NCBI GenBank assembly: GCA_015069605.1
Contig: SVII01000003.1
Coordinates: forward strand, 44,511-108,510
Reading direction: 5' to 3'
Source of the DNA: Clostridiales bacterium
GTDB taxonomy: Bacteria > Bacillota > Clostridia > Christensenellales > Borkfalkiaceae
Length of the DNA: 64,000 nt
The notes beneath the pieces were generated by a model. That model ran no database searches. It was not told the origin of the DNA and saw only the letters and a program-made list of their open reading frames with translations. Below, in pieces: positions 25,586-34,766 of the stretch. The position numbers and the translations under genes are program-made. Each line of letters starts with the position of its first letter. Within the stretch, counting starts at the first letter, position 1.

Positions 25586-26611
25586 ATGGCTATTTCTTAC
25601 AAGGACAGCGGCGTTGACGTAACGAGAGGTTATAAAGCCGTCGATTTAATGAAAAAACACGTAAAATCCACTTATGATAACAATGTTATCGGGGATTTGG
25701 GCTCGTTTGGCGGTTTCTATTCGATCGCGGGCGAAAAGATGGAAGAACCCGTACTCGTAGCAGGTACGGACGGCGTCGGCACGAAACTCAAATATGCGTT
25801 TTTGCTTGAAAAGCATGATACAATTGGTATCGACGCTGTGGCAATGTGCGTTAACGATATCGTTTGTCAGGGTGCGAAACCCTTAATTTTCTTAGATTAT
25901 TACGCTTGCGGCAGACTGTATCCCGAAGCGGAAGCAGAAGTTGTAAAAGGTATTGCGGAAGGTTGCCGTCAGGCGGGTTGCGCGCTTATCGGCGGCGAAA
26001 CGGCGGAAATGCCCGGTTTCTATCCTGATGGGGAATACGACCTCGCAGGCTTTGCGGTTGGTATTGTGGATAAGAAAAAGGTTATCAATGGCAAGAGCAT
26101 CGTTCCTGGTGACGTGTTGATCGGTTTGAAATCGACGGGGGTACATTCCAACGGTTATTCGCTTGTTCGTAAACTTTTTGGGGACAGCGACAAAGCGGCG
26201 TTGGAGGCTTATGATCCCGAACTTGGCGCGTCGGCGGCGGAAGTGTTGTTAAAGCCTACGAAAATTTACGTCAAGAGCATTTTGTCCTTGATTGAAAAAG
26301 TGGAAGTGAAAGGTATTGCGCATATTACAGGCGGCGGTTTTATTGAAAACGTGCCTAGAATTTTACCCGAAGGTGTAGCAGCGGAAATTGAAAAGAATTC
26401 CTACGACGTTCCTCCTGTATTCAAGGTAATGCAAAAGCGTGCGGAAATCACCGACGAACAAATTTATAACACCTTCAATATGGGTATTGGCATGGTCGTA
26501 TGCGTAGCGCCTGAAAACGTGGAAGCTGCAATGGCGGCGTTGAAAGAAACGGGTGAAGACGTTGTTGTGATCGGTAAGACGGTAGCAGGTAAAGGGGTTA
26601 TCCTTAAATGA
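25586..26611 (+). CDS. purM: Phosphoribosylformylglycinamidine cyclo-ligase (AIR synthetase)
   Basis: 341 residues, standard length. Closes the imidazole ring of AIR using ATP. Signatures are DGVGTKLKYAF, the MCVNDIVCQGAKPLIFLDYYACG stretch (read as MCVNDIVCQGA then DYYACG), GGETAEMPGFY and THITGGGF-like AHITGGGFIENVPR. The ATG has GGAG 9 bases upstream. The stop overlaps the purN start in an ATGA arrangement, indicating translational coupling. Confidence 0.97.
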   Translation: MAISYKDSGVDVTRGYKAVDLMKKHVKSTYDNNVIGDLGSFGGFYSIAGEKMEEPVLVAGTDGVGTKLKYAFLLEKHDTIGIDAVAMCVNDIVCQGAKPLIFLDYYACGRLYPEAEAEVVKGIAEGCRQAGCALIGGETAEMPGFYPDGEYDLAGFAVGIVDKKKVINGKSIVPGDVLIGLKSTGVHSNGYSLVRKLFGDSDKAALEAYDPELGASAAEVLLKPTKIYVKSILSLIEKVEVKGIAHITGGGFIENVPRILPEGVAAEIEKNSYDVPPVFKVMQKRAEITDEQIYNTFNMGIGMVVCVAPENVEAAMAALKETGEDVVVIGKTVAGKGVILK

Positions 26612-27222
26612 AAAAAATAGCGGTATTCGCGTCGGGCGGCGGCACGGATTTTCAATCGGTGATTGACGCAAACGAAACGAAAAAATTTTGCGAGATCTCT
26701 TACCTGGTGGCGTCAAAACCCGAAATCGGAGCAATTTCTCGCGCTGAAAAACACGGGATTACGCCCATCGTTTTTGATAAAACGACGGAAACGAAAGAGG
26801 AATTTTACGCGCGTGTAGCCAAACAACTCAAATCGGACGGTGTAGAATATATCGTGTTGGCAGGCTGGTTGTTGGTTGTGCCTGCGTCCTTCATTAAGGA
26901 ATTTGAAAACGCCATTATCAATATTCACCCCTCACTCATTCCTTCGTTCTGCGGTATGGGATATTACGGGTTGAAAGTGCACGCGGCGGCGATTGAATAC
27001 GGTGTGAAGTTGAGTGGCGCGACGGTGCATTTCGTCGAAGCGGACGTAGATGGCGGTGCGATCATTATGCAGCGTAGTGTACCTGTGGAAACGGACGATA
27101 CGCCCGAAAGTTTGCAGGCGAGAATTTTAAAAGAAGAACATACAATGTTACCGCTTTGCGTAAAACTTCTTTGCGAAGGTAAAGTGAAAAAAATCGGCAG
27201 AAAAGTATACGTAGAAAATTAA
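26608..27222 (+). CDS. purN: Phosphoribosylglycinamide formyltransferase
   Basis: 204 residues. Transfers a formyl group from 10-formyl-tetrahydrofolate to GAR. Catalytic residues are visible: the Asn and His of IINIHPSLIPSF and the Asp of VEADVDGGAII. The N-terminal phosphate loop reads FASGGGTDFQS. It overlaps purM by 4 bases. purH, which often follows purN, is not present; purD comes next. Confidence 0.94.
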   Translation: MKKIAVFASGGGTDFQSVIDANETKKFCEISYLVASKPEIGAISRAEKHGITPIVFDKTTETKEEFYARVAKQLKSDGVEYIVLAGWLLVVPASFIKEFENAIINIHPSLIPSFCGMGYYGLKVHAAAIEYGVKLSGATVHFVEADVDGGAIIMQRSVPVETDDTPESLQARILKEEHTMLPLCVKLLCEGKVKKIGRKVYVEN

Positions 27223-27267
27223 AAAGGGCAGGGCATGTCCTTGTTGAAAACAAAAAGGAAGAAAAGA

Positions 27268-28542
27268 ATGAACGTTTTGGTAATCGGAAACGGCGGCAGA
27301 GAACACGCCGTCATTCAGGCGCTTGCAAGATCGCCGAAAGTAGATAAAATTTATGCGATGAAAGGCAACGCGGGGATCGCGGAACTTGCCGAACTCGTCA
27401 ACGTGGATTATTGCGACGTCAAAGCCGTAGGCGAATGGGTGGATCAAAAAGGAGATATTGATTTCACGGTTGTAACTCCCGACGATCCTTTGGCGCTTGG
27501 ACTTGTGGACGAACTTGAAAGTCGCGGACACCGTGCGTTCGGACCTCGTAAAAATGCCGCAATTATTGAGGCAAGTAAGGCGTTTTCTAAGGAACTCATG
27601 AAAAAATATAATATTCCCACGGCGAAATACGAAACGTTCACCGATTATGAAAAGGCGTTGCAATACGTTGAAAACTGCGATCTTCCCGTTGTGTTAAAGG
27701 CTGACGGATTAGCGCTTGGGAAAGGCGTTTTGATTTGTAAAACGCGCGACGAAGCCGTTGGCGGTTTAAAGGAAATGATGTTGGAAGCGAAATTTGGTTC
27801 CGCAGGCACAACGGTTGTCGTGGAAGAATTTTTGGAAGGACCCGAAGTTTCCTGTCTTGCGTTCACGGATGGAAAAACGATCAAACCTATGATCACCAGT
27901 TGTGATCACAAACGAGCGAAAGACAACGATGAGGGCTTGAATACGGGCGGTATGGGTACGTTTTCACCTGCTCCTTTCTTTGGCGAAAATTCCGCGAAAG
28001 AGGTGATGGAAAAGATTATGCAACCTACCGTGTCTGCGATGAATGCGGAAGGCAGAATGTTTAAAGGCGTTTTGTATTTCGGATTGATGAAGACAAAAGA
28101 CGGATACAAAGTCATTGAATATAACGCTCGGTTTGGGGATCCTGAAACGCAGGTAATCCTGCCCATGTTAAAGACGGATCTTATGGAAATCTTTGAGGCG
28201 ATTGTGGACGAAAGATTAGGCGAAGTCAACGTGGAATGGGAAGACGGCGCGTGTGTGTGCTTGGTGTTGGCAAGTGGCGGCTATCCCGAAAACTACGAAA
28301 AAGGCAAAGAAATCACGTTTGGGAATCTTGATCAAGACATTATCCTTTGTCATGCGGGTACAGCGATAAAAGAAGGTAAGATCGTTACAAGCGGCGGCAG
28401 AGTGTTGGGTGTTTGCGCCAAGGGGAAAGACATTGAAGAAGCGAGAAAGAAGGTGTATGCAAACGCCGAGAAAATTTCTTTTGACGGAATGTATTACAGA
28501 AAGGATATCGGCATCAAATACAGAGAGATCGTGAAGGAGTAA
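27268..28542 (+). CDS. purD: Phosphoribosylamine-glycine ligase
   Basis: 424 residues. ATP-grasp enzyme joining phosphoribosylamine and glycine. The N-terminus VLVIGNGGREHA is diagnostic; ATP-grasp segments include VVLKADGLALGKGV and EYNARFGDPETQ. The start at 27268 has AGGAA 7 bases upstream; an in-frame ATG 33 bases earlier would add a basic stretch not seen in the family. PurD takes the unstable product of PurF, which matters given the PurF active-site changes. Confidence 0.95.
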   Translation: MNVLVIGNGGREHAVIQALARSPKVDKIYAMKGNAGIAELAELVNVDYCDVKAVGEWVDQKGDIDFTVVTPDDPLALGLVDELESRGHRAFGPRKNAAIIEASKAFSKELMKKYNIPTAKYETFTDYEKALQYVENCDLPVVLKADGLALGKGVLICKTRDEAVGGLKEMMLEAKFGSAGTTVVVEEFLEGPEVSCLAFTDGKTIKPMITSCDHKRAKDNDEGLNTGGMGTFSPAPFFGENSAKEVMEKIMQPTVSAMNAEGRMFKGVLYFGLMKTKDGYKVIEYNARFGDPETQVILPMLKTDLMEIFEAIVDERLGEVNVEWEDGACVCLVLASGGYPENYEKGKEITFGNLDQDIILCHAGTAIKEGKIVTSGGRVLGVCAKGKDIEEARKKVYANAEKISFDGMYYRKDIGIKYREIVKE

Positions 28543-28552
28543 AAGAAAGAGC

Positions 28553-31500
28553 ATGATTTATAGAATTTTTGTAGAAAAGAAAGACAACGTACAGGCAAGA
28601 AAGGAAGCGGCGGATATTAAAACGCTACTCAAAATCAATACGGAAGATTTCCGTCTTGTACTCCGTTACGACGTAGAAGGGATCAGCGAAGAAGAATTAA
28701 AAGCGGCGCTTGGCACGGTATTTTCCGAACCGCCCGTGGACAACGTGTATTTGGAAACTTTGGAAATTCCTGAAGGATATAAAGCGTTCGCCGTTAGCTA
28801 TTTGACGGGACAGTATGATCAAAGAGCGGACAGCGCGGCGCAATGCGTACAGTTGTTGACGAAAAAATCCCGTCCCTTAATCAAATGCGCGAAAGTGTAT
28901 ATGGCAAAGGGCGTGACGGAAGAGGAAATCGTTGCGATTAAAAAGCATATCATCAACCCCGTAGAAAGCGAAGAGGTTGGTTTTGAAAAGCCTGAAACTC
29001 TTGTTCGTGACAGCGTGGAAGGTGCGCCGATTGCGGACGTGGAAGGTTTTATCGAAATGACGGATGAAGAAATCGCGGCGTACCATAAAAACGTCGGTTT
29101 TGCTATGAGCGCGGCGGATCTTGCGTTTGTGCGTGATTATTTCAAAACGGAAAAACGTAATCCTACGGAAACCGAACTCAAAGTAATCGACACGTATTGG
29201 TCGGACCATTGCCGTCACACGACGTTTGCAACCGAACTCAAAAACGTAAAAATTACTTCGGAAAACAGCGGTATTCAAAAAGCGTACCACTTGTACGAGG
29301 ATTTGTATAAAGAAATCAACGGCAATCGCCCTGACAAATATCCCTGCCTTATGGACTTGGCGACAATCGCGGCGAAGAAGTTGAAGAAGGATGGGAAACT
29401 CGACAATCTCGATATTTCCGACGAAATCAACGCTTGTTCTATTCAGATCGAAGCGGAGATTGACGGTAAGACAGAACAGTATCTTGTGATGTTCAAAAAC
29501 GAAACGCATAACCACCCGACAGAAATCGAGCCTTTTGGAGGCGCGGCTACCTGTCTTGGCGGCGCAATCCGTGACCCGCTCAGCGGTAGAACGTACGTGT
29601 ATCAAGCAATGCGTATTACGGGCGCGGCAGATCCTCGCGAGAAATTAGAGGACACGTTGCCTGGTAAACTTCCTCAACGCGCCATTACGCAACGTGCAGC
29701 GGCGGGTTTCTCCTCGTACGGCAACCAAATCGGCTTGGCTACGGGGATTGTTGACGAAGTGTATCACGAAGGTTATAAAGCAAAACGTTTGGAAACGGGC
29801 TTTGTTGTCGGCGGCGCGCGTAAAGAAATGGTATATCGCGAAGCACCCAAGGCAGGCGATGTGATTGTTTTGCTCGGCGGAGAAACAGGTCGCGACGGTT
29901 GCGGTGGTGCAACGGGCTCATCCAAAGCGCACGATGCACATTCGGTGGAAACGTGCGGCGCGGAAGTTCAAAAAGGTAACGCGTTGACGGAAAGAAAATT
30001 GCAACGCTTATTCTTGAATAAGGAAGCGACGCGTAAGATTAAGAAATGTAACGACTTCGGCGCAGGTGGCGTATCGGTTGCGATCGGTGAGCTTGCGGAT
30101 GGGTTGAATATAGACCTCGATAAAGTGCCTAAGAAATACGAAGGCTTGAACGGTACGGAACTTGCCATTTCTGAATCTCAGGAGCGTATGGCTGTGGTAG
30201 TAGATGAAAAGGACGTGGATGCGTTTATCGCGCTTGCGGCGGAAGAGAATCTTGCGGCTACGCCCGTAGCGGTCGTTACGGACACGGGTCGTATGAAGAT
30301 GTTCTTGAAAGGCAAAGCCATCGTGGATATTTCTCGCGATTTCCTCAACACCAACGGCGTGAAGCAGGAAGCGGAAGTGGAAATTGCAGACAAGAAAACC
30401 AACTGGTTTGATAAAAAGAGCGGGTTGGATTTTGCTCAAGAAACGAAGAAAGTTATTTCCGATCTCAATGTTTGCGCAAAGAAAGGTTTATCGGAAACGT
30501 TCGACTCGACGATTGGCGCGCGTACGATCTATATGCCTTGGGGAGGTAAAAAGCAGTTGACACCTGCCATCGCGATGGCTGCAAAGATTTGCGGCGGCGA
30601 AACGGACGTTTGCACCGTTTCCGCGTACGGCTATTCTCCTTATCTCATGGAAACGAGCCCCTTCATCGGCGCGATTTATTCGATAGTGGCTTCGGTGTCC
30701 AAGGTAGTGGCAACGGGCGCAAAATATAGCGATATTCGTTTGACTTTACAGGAATTTTTCCAAAGAATGACCAAAGAAGCAAAGGTTTGGGGCGTACCTG
30801 CCTCGGCGCTTCTTGGCGCAGTATATGCGCAGATAGGGCTCGGCCTTGGTGCAATCGGGGGCAAGGATAGCATGAGTGGTACGTTTGAAAGTATTCACGT
30901 GCCTCCTACGTTGATTTCGTTTGCGCTTGCGCCTGCAAAGGCAAGCAAACTCATCACCAACGTCTTGAAAGGCGGCGAAACATTGTACTATATTCCCGTG
31001 CCCAAGGACGAAAATTCCGTTCCCGATTTCGAGGGTTTGAAAGCGGTGTACGAAGAAGTGTATCAACAGATCGAAAACGGAAACGTGACGTTTGCGACGG
31101 TCGTGGAAAATGGCGGTGTTGGTGCGGCGGTAATTAAGTCGGCTCTCGGCAACGGCGTCGGTGTGAAATTTACTATGACGGCGGACGAATTGTACACGGA
31201 AGGCTATGGCGATCTCGTGATTTCGTTGAAGGACGAAAATGTATTTAATAAATTGATTAACAAGAAATGCGTAGGGCAGGTATGCGGTGAAGCGTTTGTT
31301 TGCGGTGAAGAAAGTGTATCGCAGGACGGCGTTGTGGATGCGTATATCGGCTCGTTGAACGGCGTATTCGCGACGACAGCGGCAGCGGAAGGCGAAGCGG
31401 TGAATTGTGATTACACGGCAGGCGCGAAGTATTCCAACATCGCAACGAAGATTGCAAAACCCCGCGTATTTATTCCCGTATTCCCGGGTACGAACTGCGA

Positions 31501-32254
31501 ACTTGACACCGCGCGTAAATTTATTTTGGCGGGTGCGGAAGTGCAAACGGTAGTTGTTCGTAACCGTTCAGCTGCGGACATTGAAGAAAGTGTAGCAGAG
31601 ATTGTAAAAGCGATCAAGGATGCGAATATTATCGCGTTCCCTGGTGGCTTCTCGGGCGGCGATGAACCTGACGGCAGCGGCAAGTTTATTGCAACGACAT
31701 TCCGCAATCCGTATATCGCGGAACAAGTGGAAGAACTTTTGAACAATCGCGACGGTTTGGCTCTCGGTATTTGTAACGGTTTCCAAGCGTTGATTAAGTT
31801 GGGACTTGTGCCTTACGGGCACGTAAAAGAAATGACTGCAGATTCGCCCACGTTGACGTTCAATAATATTTCTCGTCACGTTTCAACGGTGGTGGATTTG
31901 CGCGTAGCGTCTAACCTCTCGCCTTGGCTTTCCGCTTGTAAGGTGGGGGATGTGTACAAAGTACCCGTATCGCACGGCGAAGGCAAGATCGTAGCTCCGA
32001 TTGAAGAAATTGAAAAGATGAGGGCGAATGGTCAGATTGCAACGCAATACGCGGATCTTTCGGGTGCGCCTACGATGGTTTCGCCTTATAACCCTAATGG
32101 TTCTATGTGGGCAATCGAAGGTATTACTTCGCCTGATGGCAGAGTTTTGGGTAAGATGGGTCACAGCGAACGTATCGGTGACAATCTTTACAAGAATGTG
32201 GAAGGAAACTTCGATATGAAAATTTTTGAAAGTGGTGTAAAATATTTCAAATAA
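28553..32254 (+). CDS. purL: Phosphoribosylformylglycinamidine synthase, single-chain clade II
   Basis: 1,233 residues. Converts FGAR to FGAM with glutamine and ATP. An N-terminal PurS-like part (about 1-170) leads to the synthase with the family motif TYWSDHCRHTTFATEL at about residue 210 and two AIRS-type domains. The C-terminal class I glutaminase (about 970-1233) has PVFPGTNCE, FPGGFSGGDEPDG, the nucleophile Cys in GICNGFQAL and the His of PVSHGEG. This glutaminase is therefore complete, unlike that of PurF in the same operon. The start follows AAGAAAGAG with weak ribosome-site match, 10 bases after purD. Separate purS and purQ are not needed. Confidence 0.95.
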   Translation: MIYRIFVEKKDNVQARKEAADIKTLLKINTEDFRLVLRYDVEGISEEELKAALGTVFSEPPVDNVYLETLEIPEGYKAFAVSYLTGQYDQRADSAAQCVQLLTKKSRPLIKCAKVYMAKGVTEEEIVAIKKHIINPVESEEVGFEKPETLVRDSVEGAPIADVEGFIEMTDEEIAAYHKNVGFAMSAADLAFVRDYFKTEKRNPTETELKVIDTYWSDHCRHTTFATELKNVKITSENSGIQKAYHLYEDLYKEINGNRPDKYPCLMDLATIAAKKLKKDGKLDNLDISDEINACSIQIEAEIDGKTEQYLVMFKNETHNHPTEIEPFGGAATCLGGAIRDPLSGRTYVYQAMRITGAADPREKLEDTLPGKLPQRAITQRAAAGFSSYGNQIGLATGIVDEVYHEGYKAKRLETGFVVGGARKEMVYREAPKAGDVIVLLGGETGRDGCGGATGSSKAHDAHSVETCGAEVQKGNALTERKLQRLFLNKEATRKIKKCNDFGAGGVSVAIGELADGLNIDLDKVPKKYEGLNGTELAISESQERMAVVVDEKDVDAFIALAAEENLAATPVAVVTDTGRMKMFLKGKAIVDISRDFLNTNGVKQEAEVEIADKKTNWFDKKSGLDFAQETKKVISDLNVCAKKGLSETFDSTIGARTIYMPWGGKKQLTPAIAMAAKICGGETDVCTVSAYGYSPYLMETSPFIGAIYSIVASVSKVVATGAKYSDIRLTLQEFFQRMTKEAKVWGVPASALLGAVYAQIGLGLGAIGGKDSMSGTFESIHVPPTLISFALAPAKASKLITNVLKGGETLYYIPVPKDENSVPDFEGLKAVYEEVYQQIENGNVTFATVVENGGVGAAVIKSALGNGVGVKFTMTADELYTEGYGDLVISLKDENVFNKLINKKCVGQVCGEAFVCGEESVSQDGVVDAYIGSLNGVFATTAAAEGEAVNCDYTAGAKYSNIATKIAKPRVFIPVFPGTNCELDTARKFILAGAEVQTVVVRNRSAADIEESVAEIVKAIKDANIIAFPGGFSGGDEPDGSGKFIATTFRNPYIAEQVEELLNNRDGLALGICNGFQALIKLGLVPYGHVKEMTADSPTLTFNNISRHVSTVVDLRVASNLSPWLSACKVGDVYKVPVSHGEGKIVAPIEEIEKMRANGQIATQYADLSGAPTMVSPYNPNGSMWAIEGITSPDGRVLGKMGHSERIGDNLYKNVEGNFDMKIFESGVKYFK

Positions 32255-32299
32255 GATAAAACGTAAGAGGTCGTGGAAATTCCTAAGGAGGGAATATAA

Positions 32300-33055
32300 A
32301 TGATCGATATTCATACGCATATTTTACCGCATATTGACGACGGAGCAGCAAACAGTGCTGTTTCCGTCTCAATACTAGAAAAGGAATTGTCGCAAGGCGT
32401 CACACAGGTCGTTTTAACGTCACATTATTATGGAAAACGTCGTTCGCCGCAACAATTTTTAGAAAGGCGCAACGAAGCGTATCAAAAAATTAAAAATAAA
32501 ATACCTGCGGGGATAAGCGTTCGTTTGGGCGCTGAAATTCATTTTACAGGTATGAATATGCCCGATTTTGAAGAATTGTGCGAACTTTCGATCGAGGGAA
32601 CGAAATATATTTTAATTGAATTGCCTTTCACGACGGCTTGGCGCGGTGATTTGTTGCAATGTTTAAGCGATTTTATTTACGACTCAGGCTATACACCGAT
32701 TATCGCGCATGTAGAACGATATCAAGAAGTTTGGAAAAATCCCGCGCTGGTCAACGAATTGATTGAAATGGGTTGTTTGATACAAATCAATGCAGAGTCT
32801 CTTTTCCGCGGCAGAGAAAAGAAATTGGTGTTGAAATTGTTAGAACACGGTCAAGTGCATTGTATTGGCTCAGATACACATGATACGGAAAACCGTGCCC
32901 CCAACTTGGCAAAAGCAAAAACTTGGTTTGAAAAGCGGAAACTGGGAAAAACGTGGGAAACTTTGCAGGGAAATATGCAATGTGTCTTGGATGACGAGCT
33001 TGTAGAACGTCCCAAAACAAAACCCGTCAAGAAATTTTTATGGGCGTATGTGTAA
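32300..33055 (+). CDS. PHP-domain tyrosine-protein phosphatase (YwqE/CpsB family)
   Basis: 251 residues. The PHP fold metal ligands are seen in MIDIHTHILPHIDDGA at the N-terminus, HVERYQE (about residue 136) and GSDTHDTENRAP (about 194). YwqE/CpsB proteins dephosphorylate bacterial tyrosine kinases that control exopolysaccharide synthesis. No kinase or capsule genes lie next to it, so its target is unknown. AAGGAGGG lies 7 bases upstream. It is 45 bases after purL with no terminator seen, so it may be read from the purine operon. Confidence 0.85.
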   Translation: MIDIHTHILPHIDDGAANSAVSVSILEKELSQGVTQVVLTSHYYGKRRSPQQFLERRNEAYQKIKNKIPAGISVRLGAEIHFTGMNMPDFEELCELSIEGTKYILIELPFTTAWRGDLLQCLSDFIYDSGYTPIIAHVERYQEVWKNPALVNELIEMGCLIQINAESLFRGREKKLVLKLLEHGQVHCIGSDTHDTENRAPNLAKAKTWFEKRKLGKTWETLQGNMQCVLDDELVERPKTKPVKKFLWAYV

Positions 33056-33102
33056 TTGGTGAAAACTTTTTTTCAAAAGACAAAGCGCACAGCGTTTCGA
33101 TT

Positions 33103-33131
33103 TTGAGAAAAGTGTTTACAATATATATAGA
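33103..33131 (+). promoter_or_regulatory. Probable promoter of the DUF1858 gene
   Basis: TTGAGA at 33103-33108, a 17-base spacer, and TATAGA at 33126-33131 within an alternating AT run. Other registers are possible. Confidence 0.45.
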
Positions 33132-33155
33132 AAAATTAAATAAGGAGAAATACAA

Positions 33156-33356
33156 ATGGCTAAAATCACAGCAAATACTTTGATTGCAGATTGTTTGCAA
33201 ATCAACCCCAACGCTCCTGAAATTTTGATGGAAGCTGGGATGCATTGTTTCGGTTGCGCAATGGCGCACGGTGAAACGGTTGCGGAAGCAGTTGCCGTTC
33301 ACGGCGAAGACCTTGAAACGTTGCTTGCAAAGCTCAACGAAGGTTTAGAAGACTAA
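33156..33356 (+). CDS. DUF1858 redox-disulfide domain protein
   Basis: 66 residues made of one DUF1858 domain. Residues 1-25 (ITANTLIADCLQINPNAPEI) and the motif GMHCFGCAMAHGETVAEA, with a CXXC pair, match the small disulfide-redox domain found alone or attached to hybrid-cluster and ScdA-like proteins. The function of stand-alone copies is not known; a thiol-redox or metal-cluster role is inferred from CXXC. AAGGAGA lies 8 bases upstream, and a terminator follows. Confidence 0.85.
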   Translation: MAKITANTLIADCLQINPNAPEILMEAGMHCFGCAMAHGETVAEAVAVHGEDLETLLAKLNEGLED

Positions 33357-33368
33357 AAGAAAAAAGGA

Positions 33369-33393
33369 AGGGCGTGTGTTCACGCCTTTTCTT
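33369..33393 (+). terminator. Terminator after the DUF1858 gene
   Basis: GGCGTG (33371-33376), the loop TGTT, CACGCC (33381-33386), then TTTTCTT. It lies before the sirtuin start, so partial read-through is likely. Confidence 0.75.
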
Positions 33394-33417
33394 GCTTTTG
33401 AAGGGGGTATGTACGAG

Positions 33418-34152
33418 ATGAACGAAAAATACGTGGGGAAATTACAACGGTTTAGAGAGCTTTTAGAAGAGGGAAATGCGGTGTTTTTCGGTGGCGCAGG
33501 CGTCAGCACGGAAAGCGGTATTCCCGATTTTCGATCCACGGACGGATTGTATAATCAACAGTACGCTTATCCTCCTGAATACATCATTTCACATTCCTTT
33601 TTCAACGCGAATACAAAGGAGTTTTATCGTTTTTATAAAGATAAAATGCTGTTTCCTGAAGCAAAGCCTAACGCTTGTCATTGTGGATTGGCGCAGCTTG
33701 AAAAAGAGGGGAAGCTAAACGCGATAGTCACGCAAAATATAGATGGTTTGCATCAAAAAGCAGGTAGTAAAACTGTGTTTGAATTGCACGGCAGCGTATG
33801 GCGTAATTATTGTATAAAATGCAAAAAGAGCCATACCATGTCCGAGATTACGGCATCCAAAGGCATACCCTATTGCGAATGTGGGGGCTTAATCAAACCT
33901 GACGTAGTATTGTATGAAGAAGGCTTGGATGACGAAGTGGTACGAGGCTCAATTTCCGCGATTGCAAAAGCCGATACACTAATCGTTGGTGGTACGTCAT
34001 TGGTCGTATATCCCGCAGCAGGGTTGTTGGAGTATTTCCACGGTAAACACTTGGTTGTAATCAACCGTACTCCGACGTTTGCAGACGCTAACGCGGAGTT
34101 GCTGTTTACAGAAAATATTGGTCAAGTTTTCAACGATTTAAAGAAAGTGTGA
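33418..34152 (+). CDS. cobB: NAD-dependent protein deacylase (sirtuin)
   Basis: 244 residues. Removes acyl groups from lysines using NAD. Seen are the NAD-binding GGAGVSTESGIPDFRS, TQNIDGLHQKAG, the catalytic His in FELHGSV, and four zinc cysteines (YCIKCKK, then YCECGG). GGTSLVVYPAAG and INRTPT close the Rossmann fold. Of several in-frame starts, ATG 33418 has AAGGGGG 10 bases upstream, while ATG 33409 lies only 1 base from it. No obvious partner gene is adjacent. Confidence 0.93.
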   Translation: MNEKYVGKLQRFRELLEEGNAVFFGGAGVSTESGIPDFRSTDGLYNQQYAYPPEYIISHSFFNANTKEFYRFYKDKMLFPEAKPNACHCGLAQLEKEGKLNAIVTQNIDGLHQKAGSKTVFELHGSVWRNYCIKCKKSHTMSEITASKGIPYCECGGLIKPDVVLYEEGLDDEVVRGSISAIAKADTLIVGGTSLVVYPAAGLLEYFHGKHLVVINRTPTFADANAELLFTENIGQVFNDLKKV

Positions 34153-34201
34153 TGGTGAAAAAATTCGCAAATGTAAATTTTGTATTTTACAGAAAAAATA
34201 G

Positions 34202-34230
34202 TTGATATTCTACAAAAAATGTGCTATACT
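34202..34230 (+). promoter_or_regulatory. Promoter of tRNA-Glu
   Basis: TTGATA at 34202-34207, a 17-base spacer, and TATACT at 34225-34230. The block TACAAAAAATGTG in the spacer is identical to that of the sdaA promoter. Confidence 0.75.
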
Positions 34231-34285
34231 ACATAAGCAAAACAATCTTGGTCGCGTAAGGTGAGGATTGTTATGCAATAAAAAA

Positions 34286-34360
34286 GGCCCTATCGTCTAG
34301 CGGTTAGGACGGCGCCCTCTCACGGCGCAAACTCGGGTTCGAGTCCCGATAGGGTCACCA
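34286..34360 (+). tRNA. tRNA-Glu (CTC)
   Basis: 75 bases with encoded CCA. The acceptor GGCCCTA pairs with TAGGGTC, with one G-U pair. The anticodon stem GCGCC/GGCGC encloses CTCTCAC (anticodon CTC). It stands alone and borders a mobile-element remnant. Confidence 0.96.
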
Positions 34361-34371
34361 TCAAAAGTATA

Positions 34372-34410
34372 CAAACCTGTGCTAAAAAATAGCGCAGGTT
34401 TGTTGCTTTA
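34372..34410 (+). terminator. Terminator after tRNA-Glu
   Basis: CAAACCTGTGCT (34372-34383) pairs with AGCGCAGGTTTG (34391-34402), with one T-G pair, followed by TTGCTTTATT. Confidence 0.75.
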
Positions 34411-34496
34411 TTGGACAAAATTCTTAAAAATATGTTAAAATCATAGCATTGTGTTATAACAGTGTTATGATTTTATTTTTTTTAAGGAAGAAACAA

Positions 34497-34766
34497 ATGA
34501 AGAAAAAGGTGGCAGCGTATTGTCGAGTAAGTACAAAAGAAGAGCTCCAACAGTATAGTTTGGAGGATCAACAGAATTATTATAGGAATTTGATCGAAAA
34601 TAATTCTGATTTTATATTTGTGGGCATTTATGCGGATACGGCAAGCGGGTTAAAAAAGAAGAATAGAGTGCAGTTTGAAAAGATGATAAAAGATTGTAAA
34701 AGAAAGAAAATTGATATCATTTATACAAAGTCGATCAGTCGATTTGCAAGAAACACGCTAGTCTAA
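34497..34766 (+). pseudogene. Serine recombinase, N-terminal catalytic fragment only
   Basis: 89 codons from ATG 34497 to a TAA. The resolvase catalytic domain start is clear: VAAYCRVSTKEELQQYSLED with the nucleophile Ser, and KSISRFARNT. In large serine recombinases about 400 more residues follow; here the frame ends right after FARNTLV. It is the stump of an integrase from an integrative element or phage. AT-rich composition and position just downstream of a tRNA fit a decayed element. Confidence 0.85.
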
